The notes: generated by a model not told the origin, from the sequence alone. 9,114 nucleotides of DNA from Clostridia bacterium (GCA_017537515.1 JAFYKO010000137.1:1-9114); one strand, 5' to 3'; shown: positions 1 to 7,362, counted from the first letter of the stretch. Program-made: numbers and translations.

Positions 1-149
1 CACTTGCTCCAAGCACTGTTGAAATTTTGGTTAAAAACATCAAAAAAGGTGTAAGCGAAGCAAGGGTGTTTGAACTTGCAAATGTTTACTTGCCAAAAGA
101 ATTGCCAATCGAAAACTTCCCAACCGAGCGTATAACCTTGTGCGGTTAA
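1..149 (+). pseudogene. pheT: Inverted internal fragment of PheT (phenylalanyl-tRNA synthetase beta subunit)
   Basis: Frame 3 of the plus strand, open from the left edge to a TAA at 147-149, encodes 48 residues that read as the part of the PheT catalytic-like core downstream of the B5 domain: LAPSTVEILVKNIKKG, then ARVFELANVYLPKELPIENFPTERITLC. The pattern 'PS-ML-x-N--G--x-RLFE-x-x-Y-PK-LP' is typical of PheT at roughly residues 560-610. The rest of pheT lies on the opposite strand immediately to the right, so this fragment is inverted relative to its own gene. The two parts meet at about 132-146, where both reading directions still look native. The TAA is a product of the junction and not a natural end. 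The fragment could come from a real inversion, an inverted duplication, or a chimeric read or assembly artefact. Assignment to PheT is by recognition only. Confidence 0.8.
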
Positions 150-1685
150 GAGGCTCTTGACTTTTGCGGTTTGTTTTTGCTTTTGGTTTAAGCCTCCATC
201 GGTAATAAATGTTGTTGGAAGAAGTCTTGGCACGATGTGTTCGTATCCGTAAATTCTTATAACCTCTTCCGCAAGGTCGTGCATTCCTTCAAGGTCTGTT
301 CTGAATGGTGGAACCTCAACAATAAGTTCTTTTGCGTTTTTGCCTTCTATGACATTAAATTGAAGTCTTGTGAGTATATCCGCAATAGTTTGAGATGGCA
401 CTTCAATACCTAAGAGGTTGTTTATTGCTTCGTAAGTGGTTGAAATGATTTGGGTTTGTTTTTCTTCGGCTTGAACGTCGTATGCAATGGTTGTAGACTT
501 TCCAGCCCCAAGGCTTTCAAGAAGGTTTAATGCTCTTTTCATTGCGATTTCTGTCGTGTGGGTGTCAATTCCTTTTTCATACCTATGAGAACTGTCGCTT
601 GCCTGCCCAAGGGCACGAGAGGTTTTTCTTACGCTTTCACGCTTAAACACAGCACTTTCAAACACTATCTCGGTTGTATCTTCTGAAACACCGCTTTCAA
701 GTCCGCCCATAATTCCCGCAAGGGCGAGCGGGTCTTTTGCGTCGGCAATAACAAGGTTGTTTTCAGAAAGGTCAAATTCTTTCTCGTCGAGGGTTTTGAT
801 TTTTTCTCCCTCTTGTGCGTTTCTGATAACAATTTTACCGCCTTGAATTTTTTTAAGGTCAAAAGCGTGCATAGGTTGTCCAAGTTCGAGGAGGATATAG
901 TTCGTTATGTCAACAATATTGTTGATAGGGTTTATTCCGCATTTAATCAACCTTTGAGCTAGGATGTATGGAGATTTTTCAATCTTAATATTTTCACAAA
1001 CGGTTGCCATATAACGTGGGCAAACATCTTGATTTTTGACTTCAACTTCAAGTGATTTTTCGCTGTTTTCGTTTGGTACAGAAAAGAGGGTTGGATGTTT
1101 GAGTTTTCTGTCAAAGATTGCACAAACTTCACGAGCTAAGCCAATAATACTTTGACAATCTGGGCGGTTTGCTGTGATTGAAACATCAAAAACATAGTCA
1201 TTTAGGCCGACAACGTCTTTAATATCCTTTCCAATCTGTGTATCTTCTGGAAGGATTAATATTCCATCAATACCTGCACCAGGGAAGAAGTCTTCACTTA
1301 TGCCAAGTTCTTCACCACTGCAAAGCATACCATTGCTTGCAACTCCTCTGAGTTTTCCGTTTTTAATCTTAACTCCGCCGGCAAGGTTTGCACCGTGAAG
1401 TGCAGTTGGAACAACAGCCCCGACAAAAACATTTTGGGCACCTGTTACTATTTGAATATCCTCTCCAAACTCACCGCAGTTAAGTTTGCATATTTGCAAG
1501 TGGTCGCTGTCTGGGTGTTTTTCAATGCTTGTGATTTTTCCCGTAACACAATTTGAAATTTCTTCGCCGACAAACTTAACTTCGTCAACTTCAAATCCGC
1601 TTGATACGAGTTTTTCTTCTAATTCTGTTATTGAAATATCTTCTATATCTACATATTCTTTAAGCCAACTGATTGGTAATTTCAT
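1..1685 (-). CDS. pheT: Phenylalanyl-tRNA synthetase beta subunit, 5' part, rearranged and cut by the window edge
   Basis: PheT pairs with PheS as an (alpha-beta)2 enzyme that charges tRNA-Phe; the beta subunit carries tRNA-binding and editing domains. The ATG at 1683-1685 lies 16 nt after the pheS stop. An AGGAG overlaps that stop, with a spacer of about 13 nt. The protein begins MKLPISWLKEYVD. An EMAP/OB-type tRNA-binding domain spans about residues 40-150 (KHPDSDHLQICK, VTGAQNV, SNGMLCSGEELG). The B3/4 editing region follows (TANRPDC at 171-177, GQPMHAFD, ALAGIMGG). The B5 domain ends in DLAEEVIRIYGYEHI at 470-484. The core then starts but native homology stops at residue 518 (SLLTAQGY, about position 132). 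The family is usually near 800 residues. The frame stays open to the left edge, but those last residues are antisense to the inverted PheT fragment and resemble nothing. As presented, the gene cannot make a full PheT. Confidence 0.93.
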   Translation of the reverse strand, partial: MKLPISWLKEYVDIEDISITELEEKLVSSGFEVDEVKFVGEEISNCVTGKITSIEKHPDSDHLQICKLNCGEFGEDIQIVTGAQNVFVGAVVPTALHGANLAGGVKIKNGKLRGVASNGMLCSGEELGISEDFFPGAGIDGILILPEDTQIGKDIKDVVGLNDYVFDVSITANRPDCQSIIGLAREVCAIFDRKLKHPTLFSVPNENSEKSLEVEVKNQDVCPRYMATVCENIKIEKSPYILAQRLIKCGINPINNIVDITNYILLELGQPMHAFDLKKIQGGKIVIRNAQEGEKIKTLDEKEFDLSENNLVIADAKDPLALAGIMGGLESGVSEDTTEIVFESAVFKRESVRKTSRALGQASDSSHRYEKGIDTHTTEIAMKRALNLLESLGAGKSTTIAYDVQAEEKQTQIISTTYEAINNLLGIEVPSQTIADILTRLQFNVIEGKNAKELIVEVPPFRTDLEGMHDLAEEVIRIYGYEHIVPRLLPTTFITDGGLNQKQKQTAKVKSLLTAQGYTLGWEVFDWQFFWQVNICKFKHPCFAYTFFDVFNQNFNSAWSK

Positions 1686-1701
1686 TTTTCTTTATTTTCT
1701 C

Positions 1702-2736
1702 CTATTTAAATTGTTCGAGCATTCTTGCATCGTTTTCGAACAATAATTTAATGTTTGGTATTCCGTATTTAAGCATTGCGATTCTATCCATACCAACGCC
1801 AAAGGCAAGGCCGGTGTAAACCTCAGGGTCAACGCCACCATTTTTCAAGACTTTTGGATGAACCATACCACCGCCAAGCACCTCAATCCAGCCTGTGCCT
1901 TTGCAGAGTTTGCAACCATCTCCACCGCACATAGCACAAGAAACATCAAGTTCTACGCTTGGTTCTGTGAATGGGAAGAAGTTTGGGCGAAGTCTTGTTT
2001 TTCTGTTTTCGCCAAACAACTCTAAGGCAAGTTTGTTGAGAACGCCGTAAAGGTCGCAAACGGTTAGGCCTTTATCAACCACCAAGCCTTCCATTTGATG
2101 GAACATTGCACTGTGTGTTGCGTCGTCGTCGCTTCTGAAAACTCTGCCCGGAACAAGCACTTTGATTGGAGGCTTTCTGTTTTCCATAACTCTTATTTGG
2201 CCTGGAGAAGTTTGGGTTCTGAGAAGCAATTTTTCGTTTATGAAAAATGTGTCTTGCATATCTCTTGCTGGGTGGTCTGCGGGAACGTTTAAGGCTGTAA
2301 AATTGTGATAATCATCTTCGATTTCTGGGCCTTCGAAAACATCAAACCCAAGGCCTTCGAAAATTCCTATAATCTCGTTTTTAATGTGAGTTACGGGGTG
2401 CAAGGCACCAATTTTTGGTTCTTTGCCTTTGATTGTGATGTCAATCTTTTCGGATTCATAACGCTTGGCAAGTTCTGCTTCTTTTATCTTTTTTTCAACA
2501 CGAGCGAATTGGTTTTCCGCCCAAACTTTAAGGGCGTTGATTTCCTTGCCAAGTTCTGCACGTTCTTCTTTTGGGACTTTGCCGAGTTCACGAAGAAGGG
2601 CAGTGATTTTTCCTGTTTTGCTGATATAATTTCCTTGAAGTTCGAAAAATTCTTTTGAAGAAAGTTTCATATCTGCTTCCACTTGAGAAAGCACTTCAGA
2701 AATTTCAGTTTGTAAGTTTTTGATAATTTCTTTCAT
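1702..2736 (-). CDS. pheS: Phenylalanyl-tRNA synthetase alpha subunit
   Basis: This is the catalytic class II subunit of PheRS, cytoplasmic, which activates phenylalanine with ATP and transfers it to tRNA-Phe together with PheT. At 344 residues it has normal family length. Residues 1-95 look like the N-terminal coiled coil that binds tRNA. The catalytic domain follows: GALHPVTHIKNEI at 110-122, EGPEIEDDYHNFTALN at 135-150, DHPARDMQDTFF at 154-165, motif 2 around FRSDDDATHS at 200-209, and motif 3 in FGVGMDRIAML at 312-322. Cys267, Cys270, Cys275 and Cys278 form the CX2C-X4-CX2C insert common in Firmicutes PheS. The ATG is supported by an AAAGGA 6-7 nt upstream. It is the first gene of the pheST operon, diverging from murA. 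The leader is too short for a T-box, so regulation by that route is not supported. Confidence 0.98.
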   Translation of the reverse strand: MKEIIKNLQTEISEVLSQVEADMKLSSKEFFELQGNYISKTGKITALLRELGKVPKEERAELGKEINALKVWAENQFARVEKKIKEAELAKRYESEKIDITIKGKEPKIGALHPVTHIKNEIIGIFEGLGFDVFEGPEIEDDYHNFTALNVPADHPARDMQDTFFINEKLLLRTQTSPGQIRVMENRKPPIKVLVPGRVFRSDDDATHSAMFHQMEGLVVDKGLTVCDLYGVLNKLALELFGENRKTRLRPNFFPFTEPSVELDVSCAMCGGDGCKLCKGTGWIEVLGGGMVHPKVLKNGGVDPEVYTGLAFGVGMDRIAMLKYGIPNIKLLFENDARMLEQFK

Positions 2737-2770
2737 TGTCTATCCTTTTGTATTTAAAATTATAATACTA

Positions 2771-2799
2771 TTAATAGCATAAAATTTGCGTAAAGTCAA
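2771..2799 (-). promoter_or_regulatory. Candidate sigma-70 promoter of pheST
   Basis: On the minus strand a TTGACT -35 box (2794-2799) is followed after exactly 17 bp by a TATTAA -10 box (2771-2776). Transcription would start near 2764, giving a leader of about 27 nt before the pheS ATG. A second AT-rich -10-like TATAAT lies about 11 bp further downstream but has no matching -35. This is a sequence match only. Confidence 0.55.
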
Positions 2800-2861
2800 A
2801 TAAATAAACACCATTTATTTTAATTTCATAAAATGGATATATGGAGTTTTAAATTTTTGAT

Positions 2862-4118
2862 ATGGATAAATTATACATAAAAGGAGGCAACTCTTTGTTT
2901 GGGAGTTGCAAAATTGCCTGTGCAAAAAATGCATACCTACCCATTCTTGCGGGTGCGATTCTTTGCGACGGCAAAGTTACATTGAAAAACTATCCAAATT
3001 TTTTGGATATAATAAATATGACAAACATCCTCGAAAACCTCGGGGCAAAAGCGAAAATTCAAGACAAAAATCTTGTTTTGGATATGACTTCTTTAAATAA
3101 TTATGAAATCCCTCACGAACTTGCCACACTTACTCGTTCTTCTATTTTTAGTCTTGGTGCTATTCTTGGAAGATTTAAGAAAGCAAGAGTTGCGTATCCT
3201 GGTGGTTGCGAAATAGGTTCAAGACCTATTGACCTACACTTAAAAGGCCTTGAAGCCTTGAATATAAAAGTCTTGGATAGACGAGGATTCATAACTTGCG
3301 ACGGCGAAAATATGCGTGGAGGGGTGGTAAATCTCGACTTCCCAAGCGTCGGGGCAACTGAGAATATTATGATGGCTGGGGCAACTGCAAAAGGTGTTAC
3401 GAAAATCATCAACTCGGCAAAAGAACCTGAAATTGTCGACCTTCAAAACTTCTTAAACTCTGCGGGGGCCAAAATCTCGGGAGCGGGAACAAGTGTTATT
3501 ACCATTCAAGGAGTTCCAAAACTTAACTCGGTTGAATACTTGCCTATAAGTGATAGAATCATCACTGGCACATATCTTCTCGCTTGTGCTATTTGCGGAG
3601 GGGAAATAGAACTTCACAACGCAAACATTGGACACCTAGACTCTCTTATAAGCAAACTCTCTGGAAATAATTGTAGGTTTTGGAATAAAAAAGGCAGAAT
3701 AATTATGCAAAGTGGCAAAAAACACAAGTCAATAAGCAAAATTGAAACGATGCCTTATCCTGGCTTCCCTACGGATTTGCAACCGCAAATTGTTGCGATG
3801 CTTTCCACTGCAAAAGGAACTTCGCTTGTTGTTGAAAACCTTTTTGAAACACGTTATAAATACGTCAACGAACTCTCAAAAATGGGAGCAGACATTATGA
3901 TAAAAGACCGCTCGGCGATTATCCGAGGCGTTCCAAAACTATTTGGGGCAAGCGTTAACTCAACCGACCTTCGTGGTGGTGTCGGGCTTGTTCTTGCTGG
4001 GCTTATGGCTGATGGATTTACGACTGTTGGAAATATCCAACAAATAGATAGGGGTTATGCACATATTGAAAATGACCTTTCAAAACTAGGAGCAGAAATC
4101 AAGAGAATTCATTTTTAA
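2862..4118 (+). CDS. murA: UDP-N-acetylglucosamine 1-carboxyvinyltransferase
   Basis: MurA transfers enolpyruvate from phosphoenolpyruvate to UDP-GlcNAc, the first committed step of peptidoglycan synthesis, in the cytoplasm. The 418 residues match family length and the duplicated inside-out alpha/beta barrel pattern. Key residues are present: Lys22 and Asn23 in CAKNAYLP, the catalytic Cys116 in YPGGCEIGSRPIDLH (a Cys, so fosfomycin sensitivity is expected), the FPTDLQPQ loop, Asp369 and Arg371 in STDLRGG, and Arg397 in IDRGYAHIE. The start gives the standard MDKLYIKGGNSL. The nearest Shine-Dalgarno-like sequence is GGAG at 2843-2846, an unusually long 15 nt from the ATG, so translation initiation may be weak or use another site. 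Clostridia often carry two MurA paralogues, and which one this is cannot be told here. It diverges from pheS, and its promoter is not obvious in the shared spacer. Confidence 0.97.
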   Translation: MDKLYIKGGNSLFGSCKIACAKNAYLPILAGAILCDGKVTLKNYPNFLDIINMTNILENLGAKAKIQDKNLVLDMTSLNNYEIPHELATLTRSSIFSLGAILGRFKKARVAYPGGCEIGSRPIDLHLKGLEALNIKVLDRRGFITCDGENMRGGVVNLDFPSVGATENIMMAGATAKGVTKIINSAKEPEIVDLQNFLNSAGAKISGAGTSVITIQGVPKLNSVEYLPISDRIITGTYLLACAICGGEIELHNANIGHLDSLISKLSGNNCRFWNKKGRIIMQSGKKHKSISKIETMPYPGFPTDLQPQIVAMLSTAKGTSLVVENLFETRYKYVNELSKMGADIMIKDRSAIIRGVPKLFGASVNSTDLRGGVGLVLAGLMADGFTTVGNIQQIDRGYAHIENDLSKLGAEIKRIHF

Positions 4119-4144
4119 AAAAAAGCGGTAACGCCGTTCAAGGG

Positions 4145-4237
4145 CGGGGCGGACTGAAAAGTGCCTTCGCACTTTTCGCCTCGCCGGACGGCGAGGCATA
4201 CGACCTTGTCGTATAGTCCGCCCCTCCCCGTTTTTTT
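4145..4237 (+). terminator. Likely transcription terminator of murA using the cloverleaf and a U-tract
   Basis: Seven T residues (4231-4237) follow the cloverleaf. In the alternative register, CGGGG at 4145-4149 pairs with CCCCG at 4226-4230, which puts the helix flush against the U-tract and leaves a 5-nt bulge. This gives an intrinsic-terminator geometry for murA mRNA. The lipoprotein promoter starts about 50 bp later, so the two units look separate. Confidence 0.6.
4146..4224. other. GC-rich cloverleaf: perfect four-way-junction palindromic element
   Basis: This 79-nt block in AT-rich DNA consists of nested perfect inverted repeats with no unpaired base between helices. The outer stem is 10 bp (GGGGCGGACT 4146-4155 with AGTCCGCCCC 4215-4224). 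Inside it are three adjacent hairpins: 9 bp at 4156-4177 (loop CTTC), 8 bp at 4178-4197 (loop GGAC), and 7 bp at 4198-4214 (loop CTT). All 34 possible pairs are Watson-Crick. It begins 27 nt after the murA stop and has no coding potential. It could be a small palindromic interspersed repeat (REP/MITE-like), a structured RNA, or an elaborate terminator. The perfect pairing is seen directly; the function is unknown. Confidence 0.85.
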
Positions 4238-4288
4238 AACCCCCTCTCTCTTTTTTTCTTAAAAAAACACATACTTTAAAAATTTTTG

Positions 4289-4317
4289 TTGATAAATCTT
4301 TCAAATTATGTTATTAT
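4289..4317 (+). promoter_or_regulatory. Promoter of the lipoprotein-kinase operon, predicting a leaderless transcript
   Basis: A TTGATA -35 box (4289-4294), a 17-bp spacer and a TATTAT -10 box (4312-4317) form a strong match to the housekeeping consensus. A start point about 7 nt after the -10 falls at 4324-4325, on the ATG at 4325. No Shine-Dalgarno sequence lies between the promoter and the start codon. Confidence 0.65.
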
Positions 4318-4324
4318 AAATATA

Positions 4325-5674
4325 ATGAAAAAATTTGTTAAGATTCTAACTTTAATATTATTCTCACCAATCCTTTTTTTAAGTGGTTGTATTTTTCCAA
4401 CCTACGACGACGACAGCAACGACTCCGGAGTTGAAGGCATTGCGGGATACAAAGTGTGCTATAAAAACGAAACATACACACTTGACAACACATTCGAACT
4501 GTATTCTCAATTTGTTTTGCAAGAACTTTATGTCAATTTCGGAGTTGTAAGCGACCAAAACAAAAGTTTGCTTTCCGAACACCCTCTTTCTACAAATCCA
4601 AAAAACTATGACCGTATCAGAGTCCAAGTCTTGGAAGATGATTCAATTTCAAACACCGCTTGGAAGTGGACATTTGCAAGAAGTCTTTTGGGGGCTGAAA
4701 GCTTGACTGAGTCAACCGAAACTGTGGAATACTATTCTTCACAGGTCCGACAAGAAATTTATCTTAATGAATTCCTAAACACCTACACCACCGCCCTTGA
4801 AATTGTTTGCATACAAATTGCAATGGGCGAAACGCCATACACCTACACAATCCAGACAAGTGAAACAACTCAAAACACATCAGTTTTTGCCGGTACGGTT
4901 GAAGTTAACGACCAAGATAAAACCCTTTTGCAAGAAGTTAAGACAAGATTCTCTCAAACTGCGGATTATGTGGGGCTTACCGCTGAAAATATTGAGACAT
5001 TAAAGAGTTATATTTTAACCAACATAATCGGCGACACCATCACAAACACATACAATAAAATTTATTTTCAAACCGGAGTAAAAACCTACCAAAATATCCT
5101 TGACAGCATTCTTGCCTTAAGTCCAAGCACGCTTTCAAAATCAATCCTAACCCCATATCCAACTGCTTATGTTAAAGATATAACCGATTCTTCTTTTAAC
5201 CTCGGCAAAGATGATGACTTCTCGCACATCCAAAGCCTTGAATACCAAAGTTTTGTAATTATGCCAAGTGAAGAATCGTCATTTGGACTCTTGATGTTTA
5301 AGATTGAAAGCGAATACGATATAAGCATAACTATTCACACATATTTTGTTGAAAACAACACTCGCACCACACTTGAAACTCAAACCGTAAGTATCACTGG
5401 TTCAAGTCATATCCCTGGCGAAACTTTTGCGACAAATATGCCTCTTGGAACCATAGACGAATTTGAAAACGCTGGCACATTAAAAGCTGATTCTGAAAAA
5501 ATAATTAATAACCAAAATGGAAATAATATATACTACACTCAAACCGACTCAAATATTGCGGTTTTAGATGAGAACAAAATCAGCAACAATTATGTTGAAA
5601 TAGCCTTTGAAATAAACAAAACAACAGACAGAGAATACTGGCCTTTCAAAGTTGCAATACAAGGATTTATGTAA
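4325..5674 (+). CDS. Secreted lipoprotein of unknown function
   Basis: The protein has 449 residues and a classic lipoprotein signal peptide: MKKF, a hydrophobic core ILTLILFSPILFL, then the lipobox LSGC with Cys22 as the predicted lipidated residue. After processing it would be anchored on the outer face of the membrane. The mature part starts with an acidic linker (DDDSNDSG). It is rich in Thr, Ser, Asn and Glu, with no further membrane segment and no motif I can name. The region near SQTADYVGLTAENIETLKSYIL looks helical; the C-terminal half looks beta-rich. I chose the ATG at 4325 over an upstream in-frame TTG (4286) because it gives a proper signal peptide and the TTG overlaps the -35 region. 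The gene lacks a Shine-Dalgarno site. The stop lies 19 nt before the kinase ATG, so the two are probably co-transcribed. The function is not recognised. Confidence 0.85.
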   Translation: MKKFVKILTLILFSPILFLSGCIFPTYDDDSNDSGVEGIAGYKVCYKNETYTLDNTFELYSQFVLQELYVNFGVVSDQNKSLLSEHPLSTNPKNYDRIRVQVLEDDSISNTAWKWTFARSLLGAESLTESTETVEYYSSQVRQEIYLNEFLNTYTTALEIVCIQIAMGETPYTYTIQTSETTQNTSVFAGTVEVNDQDKTLLQEVKTRFSQTADYVGLTAENIETLKSYILTNIIGDTITNTYNKIYFQTGVKTYQNILDSILALSPSTLSKSILTPYPTAYVKDITDSSFNLGKDDDFSHIQSLEYQSFVIMPSEESSFGLLMFKIESEYDISITIHTYFVENNTRTTLETQTVSITGSSHIPGETFATNMPLGTIDEFENAGTLKADSEKIINNQNGNNIYYTQTDSNIAVLDENKISNNYVEIAFEINKTTDREYWPFKVAIQGFM

Positions 5675-5693
5675 AAATTTAAAAGGTGGAATT

Positions 5694-6644
5694 ATGACAA
5701 AAAAACAAGTAGAAATAACCAAAGAACTTGGGGATATAATCAAAATCTCCTATGACCTTCAACTCGTAAACTACAACGCAAGCGAAAACCTCAACGGGCT
5801 TATCAAGGTTGCGGAAAATATGTACAGCGAACAAATCGAAAAAGTTGCTGAAGAAATCTCAACGGGAAACTACAAAGTCGTTCTTGTTGCTGGGCCATCT
5901 TGTGCTGGAAAAACAACTTCTTCCATCCGCATAAAAAAGGCCCTTGCAAAAAGAGGCTACAACACAAAAATTGTTTCTCTTGACGACTTTTTAATAGACA
6001 GGGAAAAAACTCCAAGACTCCCCGACGGGTCTTACGATTTTGAAAATGTAACAACCATTGACATCCCAGAACTAAAAAAGTTTATTAAAAATGTTATCAC
6101 AACCGGAAAAGCCTACTTGCCACATTACGACTTTATGGTTGACAAAAGAACGGGCTTCAGTAGTTTTACACTTGGAGAGAACGAAAAAATAATCTTCGAA
6201 GGCCTTCACGCCCTCAATCCAATAATTACCAAAAATATTGCAAGCAAAAATTTTTATAGGGTTTTTGTCTCTGTTACAAGCAACTTTGTTGTTGGCAAAG
6301 ATGTTGTTGTCAACAATAAACAACTAAGGTATATGAGAAGAATGCTAAGGGATTATCACAAGCGAGGAACCTCAATCAGAGAAAGTGCCGAAACTTGGAA
6401 AAACGTTTGCAAAGGCGAGGACGATTTTATCACAGATTTTAAAACAAGTGTAAATTGCATTTTGAACACTACACATATGTATGAGCCACTGCTTTATGAC
6501 ACCTACCTTTCACCACTTATCAAAAATATAGAAAATATCGACGACGTTAACGACATTAAAAAAATATTTGAAAAAACCGGAAAACTACACAAAGAAGTTG
6601 TTCCAAAAAATTCCTTAATTTGGGAATTCCTTCCAAAAAATTAG
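5694..6644 (+). CDS. Uridine kinase-family P-loop nucleoside kinase
   Basis: This is a cytoplasmic ATP-dependent kinase of the uridine kinase/phosphoribulokinase family, 316 residues, probably phosphorylating a nucleoside such as uridine or cytidine. The substrate is inferred. Walker A is GPSCAGKTT at residues 67-75. It is followed by the family's SLDDFLIDREKTPRLPDGSYDFE segment, starting at about 95. LPHYDF then leads to a Walker-B-like IIFEGLHALNP near 156-166, and then by the Arg-rich lid QLRYMRRMLRDYHKRG. This matches the 'nucleoside kinase' proteins of Clostridia, but those usually have an N-terminal TGS/ThrRS-like domain of about 200 residues that is absent here; about 60 helical residues precede the P-loop. 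The ATG at 5694 follows AAGGTGG at a 4-5 nt spacing, which favours it over an earlier in-frame start that overlaps the lipoprotein gene. A weak terminator follows. Confidence 0.88.
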   Translation: MTKKQVEITKELGDIIKISYDLQLVNYNASENLNGLIKVAENMYSEQIEKVAEEISTGNYKVVLVAGPSCAGKTTSSIRIKKALAKRGYNTKIVSLDDFLIDREKTPRLPDGSYDFENVTTIDIPELKKFIKNVITTGKAYLPHYDFMVDKRTGFSSFTLGENEKIIFEGLHALNPIITKNIASKNFYRVFVSVTSNFVVGKDVVVNNKQLRYMRRMLRDYHKRGTSIRESAETWKNVCKGEDDFITDFKTSVNCILNTTHMYEPLLYDTYLSPLIKNIENIDDVNDIKKIFEKTGKLHKEVVPKNSLIWEFLPKN

Positions 6645-6660
6645 AAAAAATAAATTTTTT

Positions 6661-6683
6661 ACACTCTTTTTAGTGTTTTTTTT
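6661..6683 (+). terminator. Weak intrinsic terminator after the nucleoside kinase
   Basis: ACACT (6661-6665) and AGTGT (6672-6676) form a 5-bp stem with a 6-nt loop, followed by seven T residues. The stem is short, so termination may be partial. It lies 17 nt after the kinase stop and just before the ppa promoter. Confidence 0.5.
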
Positions 6684-6724
6684 GTTTGAATTTTTAAAAA
6701 ATGATAAAAATTTAAAAATAACAC

Positions 6725-6753
6725 TTGAAAAAATCTTTGTGTTGTGCTATTAT
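6725..6753 (+). promoter_or_regulatory. Promoter of ppa with extended -10
   Basis: A TTGAAA -35 box (6725-6730), a 17-bp spacer and a TATTAT -10 box (6748-6753) are preceded by TGC, which gives an extended -10. The predicted start near 6760 leaves a leader of about 25 nt carrying a strong Shine-Dalgarno sequence, AAAGGAG at 6772-6778. Confidence 0.75.
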
Positions 6754-6784
6754 ATGCAAGTTTGAAAAAAGAAAGGAGATAAAT

Positions 6785-7330
6785 ATGAATATCTGGCACG
6801 ATATAGACGAACGCAGAATTCGTCCAAACAACTTTATTGCATTTGTTGAAATTGAAAGAGGAAGCAAAAACAAATACGAACTCGACAAAGAAACAGGACT
6901 CATCATCCTTGACAGAGTTCTCTTTACTGCAACACACTATCCACTTAGCTACGGTTTTATTCCAAAAACCCTCGCCCAAGACGAAGACCCTCTCGACGTG
7001 TTCATTCTTTGCAACCAATCAATTCAAAGCGGAAGAATTGTTCAATGCTACCCAATCGGCGTTATCAATATGTCTGACCAAAGCGAACAAGACGAGAAAA
7101 TTATCGCAGTTCCATTTGGCGACCCAATCTACAACAGATACACCGACATTTCAGAACTTCCAAACAACCTTGCTCTCGAACTTTCACACTTCTTGTCAAC
7201 TTACAAACAACTTGAAAACAAAAAAGTTGAAATCAAAAGCATTGAAGGCCACGAAGAAGCTGCAAAACGCATTGCCGAAAGTATGGAAGCATACAAGCAA
7301 AGATTTGGAAACAAAAAATCAGATAAGTAA
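6785..7330 (+). CDS. ppa: Inorganic pyrophosphatase, family I
   Basis: This soluble Mg2+-dependent enzyme hydrolyses pyrophosphate to phosphate, pulling forward reactions such as tRNA charging and nucleic acid synthesis. It has 181 residues, near the 175-180 usual for bacterial family I enzymes. The family signature DEDPLDV gives metal ligands Asp66, Asp68 and Asp71. The other expected active-site residues align as Glu22, Lys30, Glu32, Arg44, Tyr56 (in YPLSYGFIP), Asp98, Asp103 and Lys105 (in DEKIIAVPFGDP). The ATG at 6785 has an AAAGGAG 6 nt upstream. The frame is also open to a TTG at 6725, but that is the -35 box of the promoter and would add non-homologous residues. The gene is monocistronic, with its own promoter and terminator. 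Confidence 0.97.
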   Translation: MNIWHDIDERRIRPNNFIAFVEIERGSKNKYELDKETGLIILDRVLFTATHYPLSYGFIPKTLAQDEDPLDVFILCNQSIQSGRIVQCYPIGVINMSDQSEQDEKIIAVPFGDPIYNRYTDISELPNNLALELSHFLSTYKQLENKKVEIKSIEGHEEAAKRIAESMEAYKQRFGNKKSDK

Positions 7331-7337
7331 TCAAACG

Positions 7338-7362
7338 CAAACCACAAAGGTTTGTTTTTTTT
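7338..7362 (+). terminator. Intrinsic terminator of ppa
   Basis: CAAACC (7338-7343) pairs with GGTTTG (7349-7354) around a 5-nt loop, followed by eight T residues. It starts 7 nt after the ppa stop codon. Confidence 0.8.

Noticed and set aside
2305..2658. Plus-strand open frame of 117 codons opposite pheS
   Set aside because: It is the antisense shadow of the highly conserved pheS gene, with low-complexity Phe-rich translation and no start signals.
2737..2861. T-box riboswitch leader upstream of pheST, as is common for aminoacyl-tRNA synthetase genes in Firmicutes
   Set aside because: The gap to murA is only about 125 bp, the predicted pheS leader is about 27 nt, and no T-box sequence or antiterminator is visible.
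4146..4224. Cloverleaf read as a tRNA gene
   Set aside because: The arm lengths, absence of a 7-nt anticodon loop, absence of T-loop and D-loop consensus and zero unpaired junction bases do not fit a tRNA.
4231..4285. Homopolymer-rich spacer (T7, CT repeats, A7) after the cloverleaf as a separate regulatory element
   Set aside because: The T7 is explained as the terminator U-tract. The rest shows no repeat unit or motif beyond low complexity.
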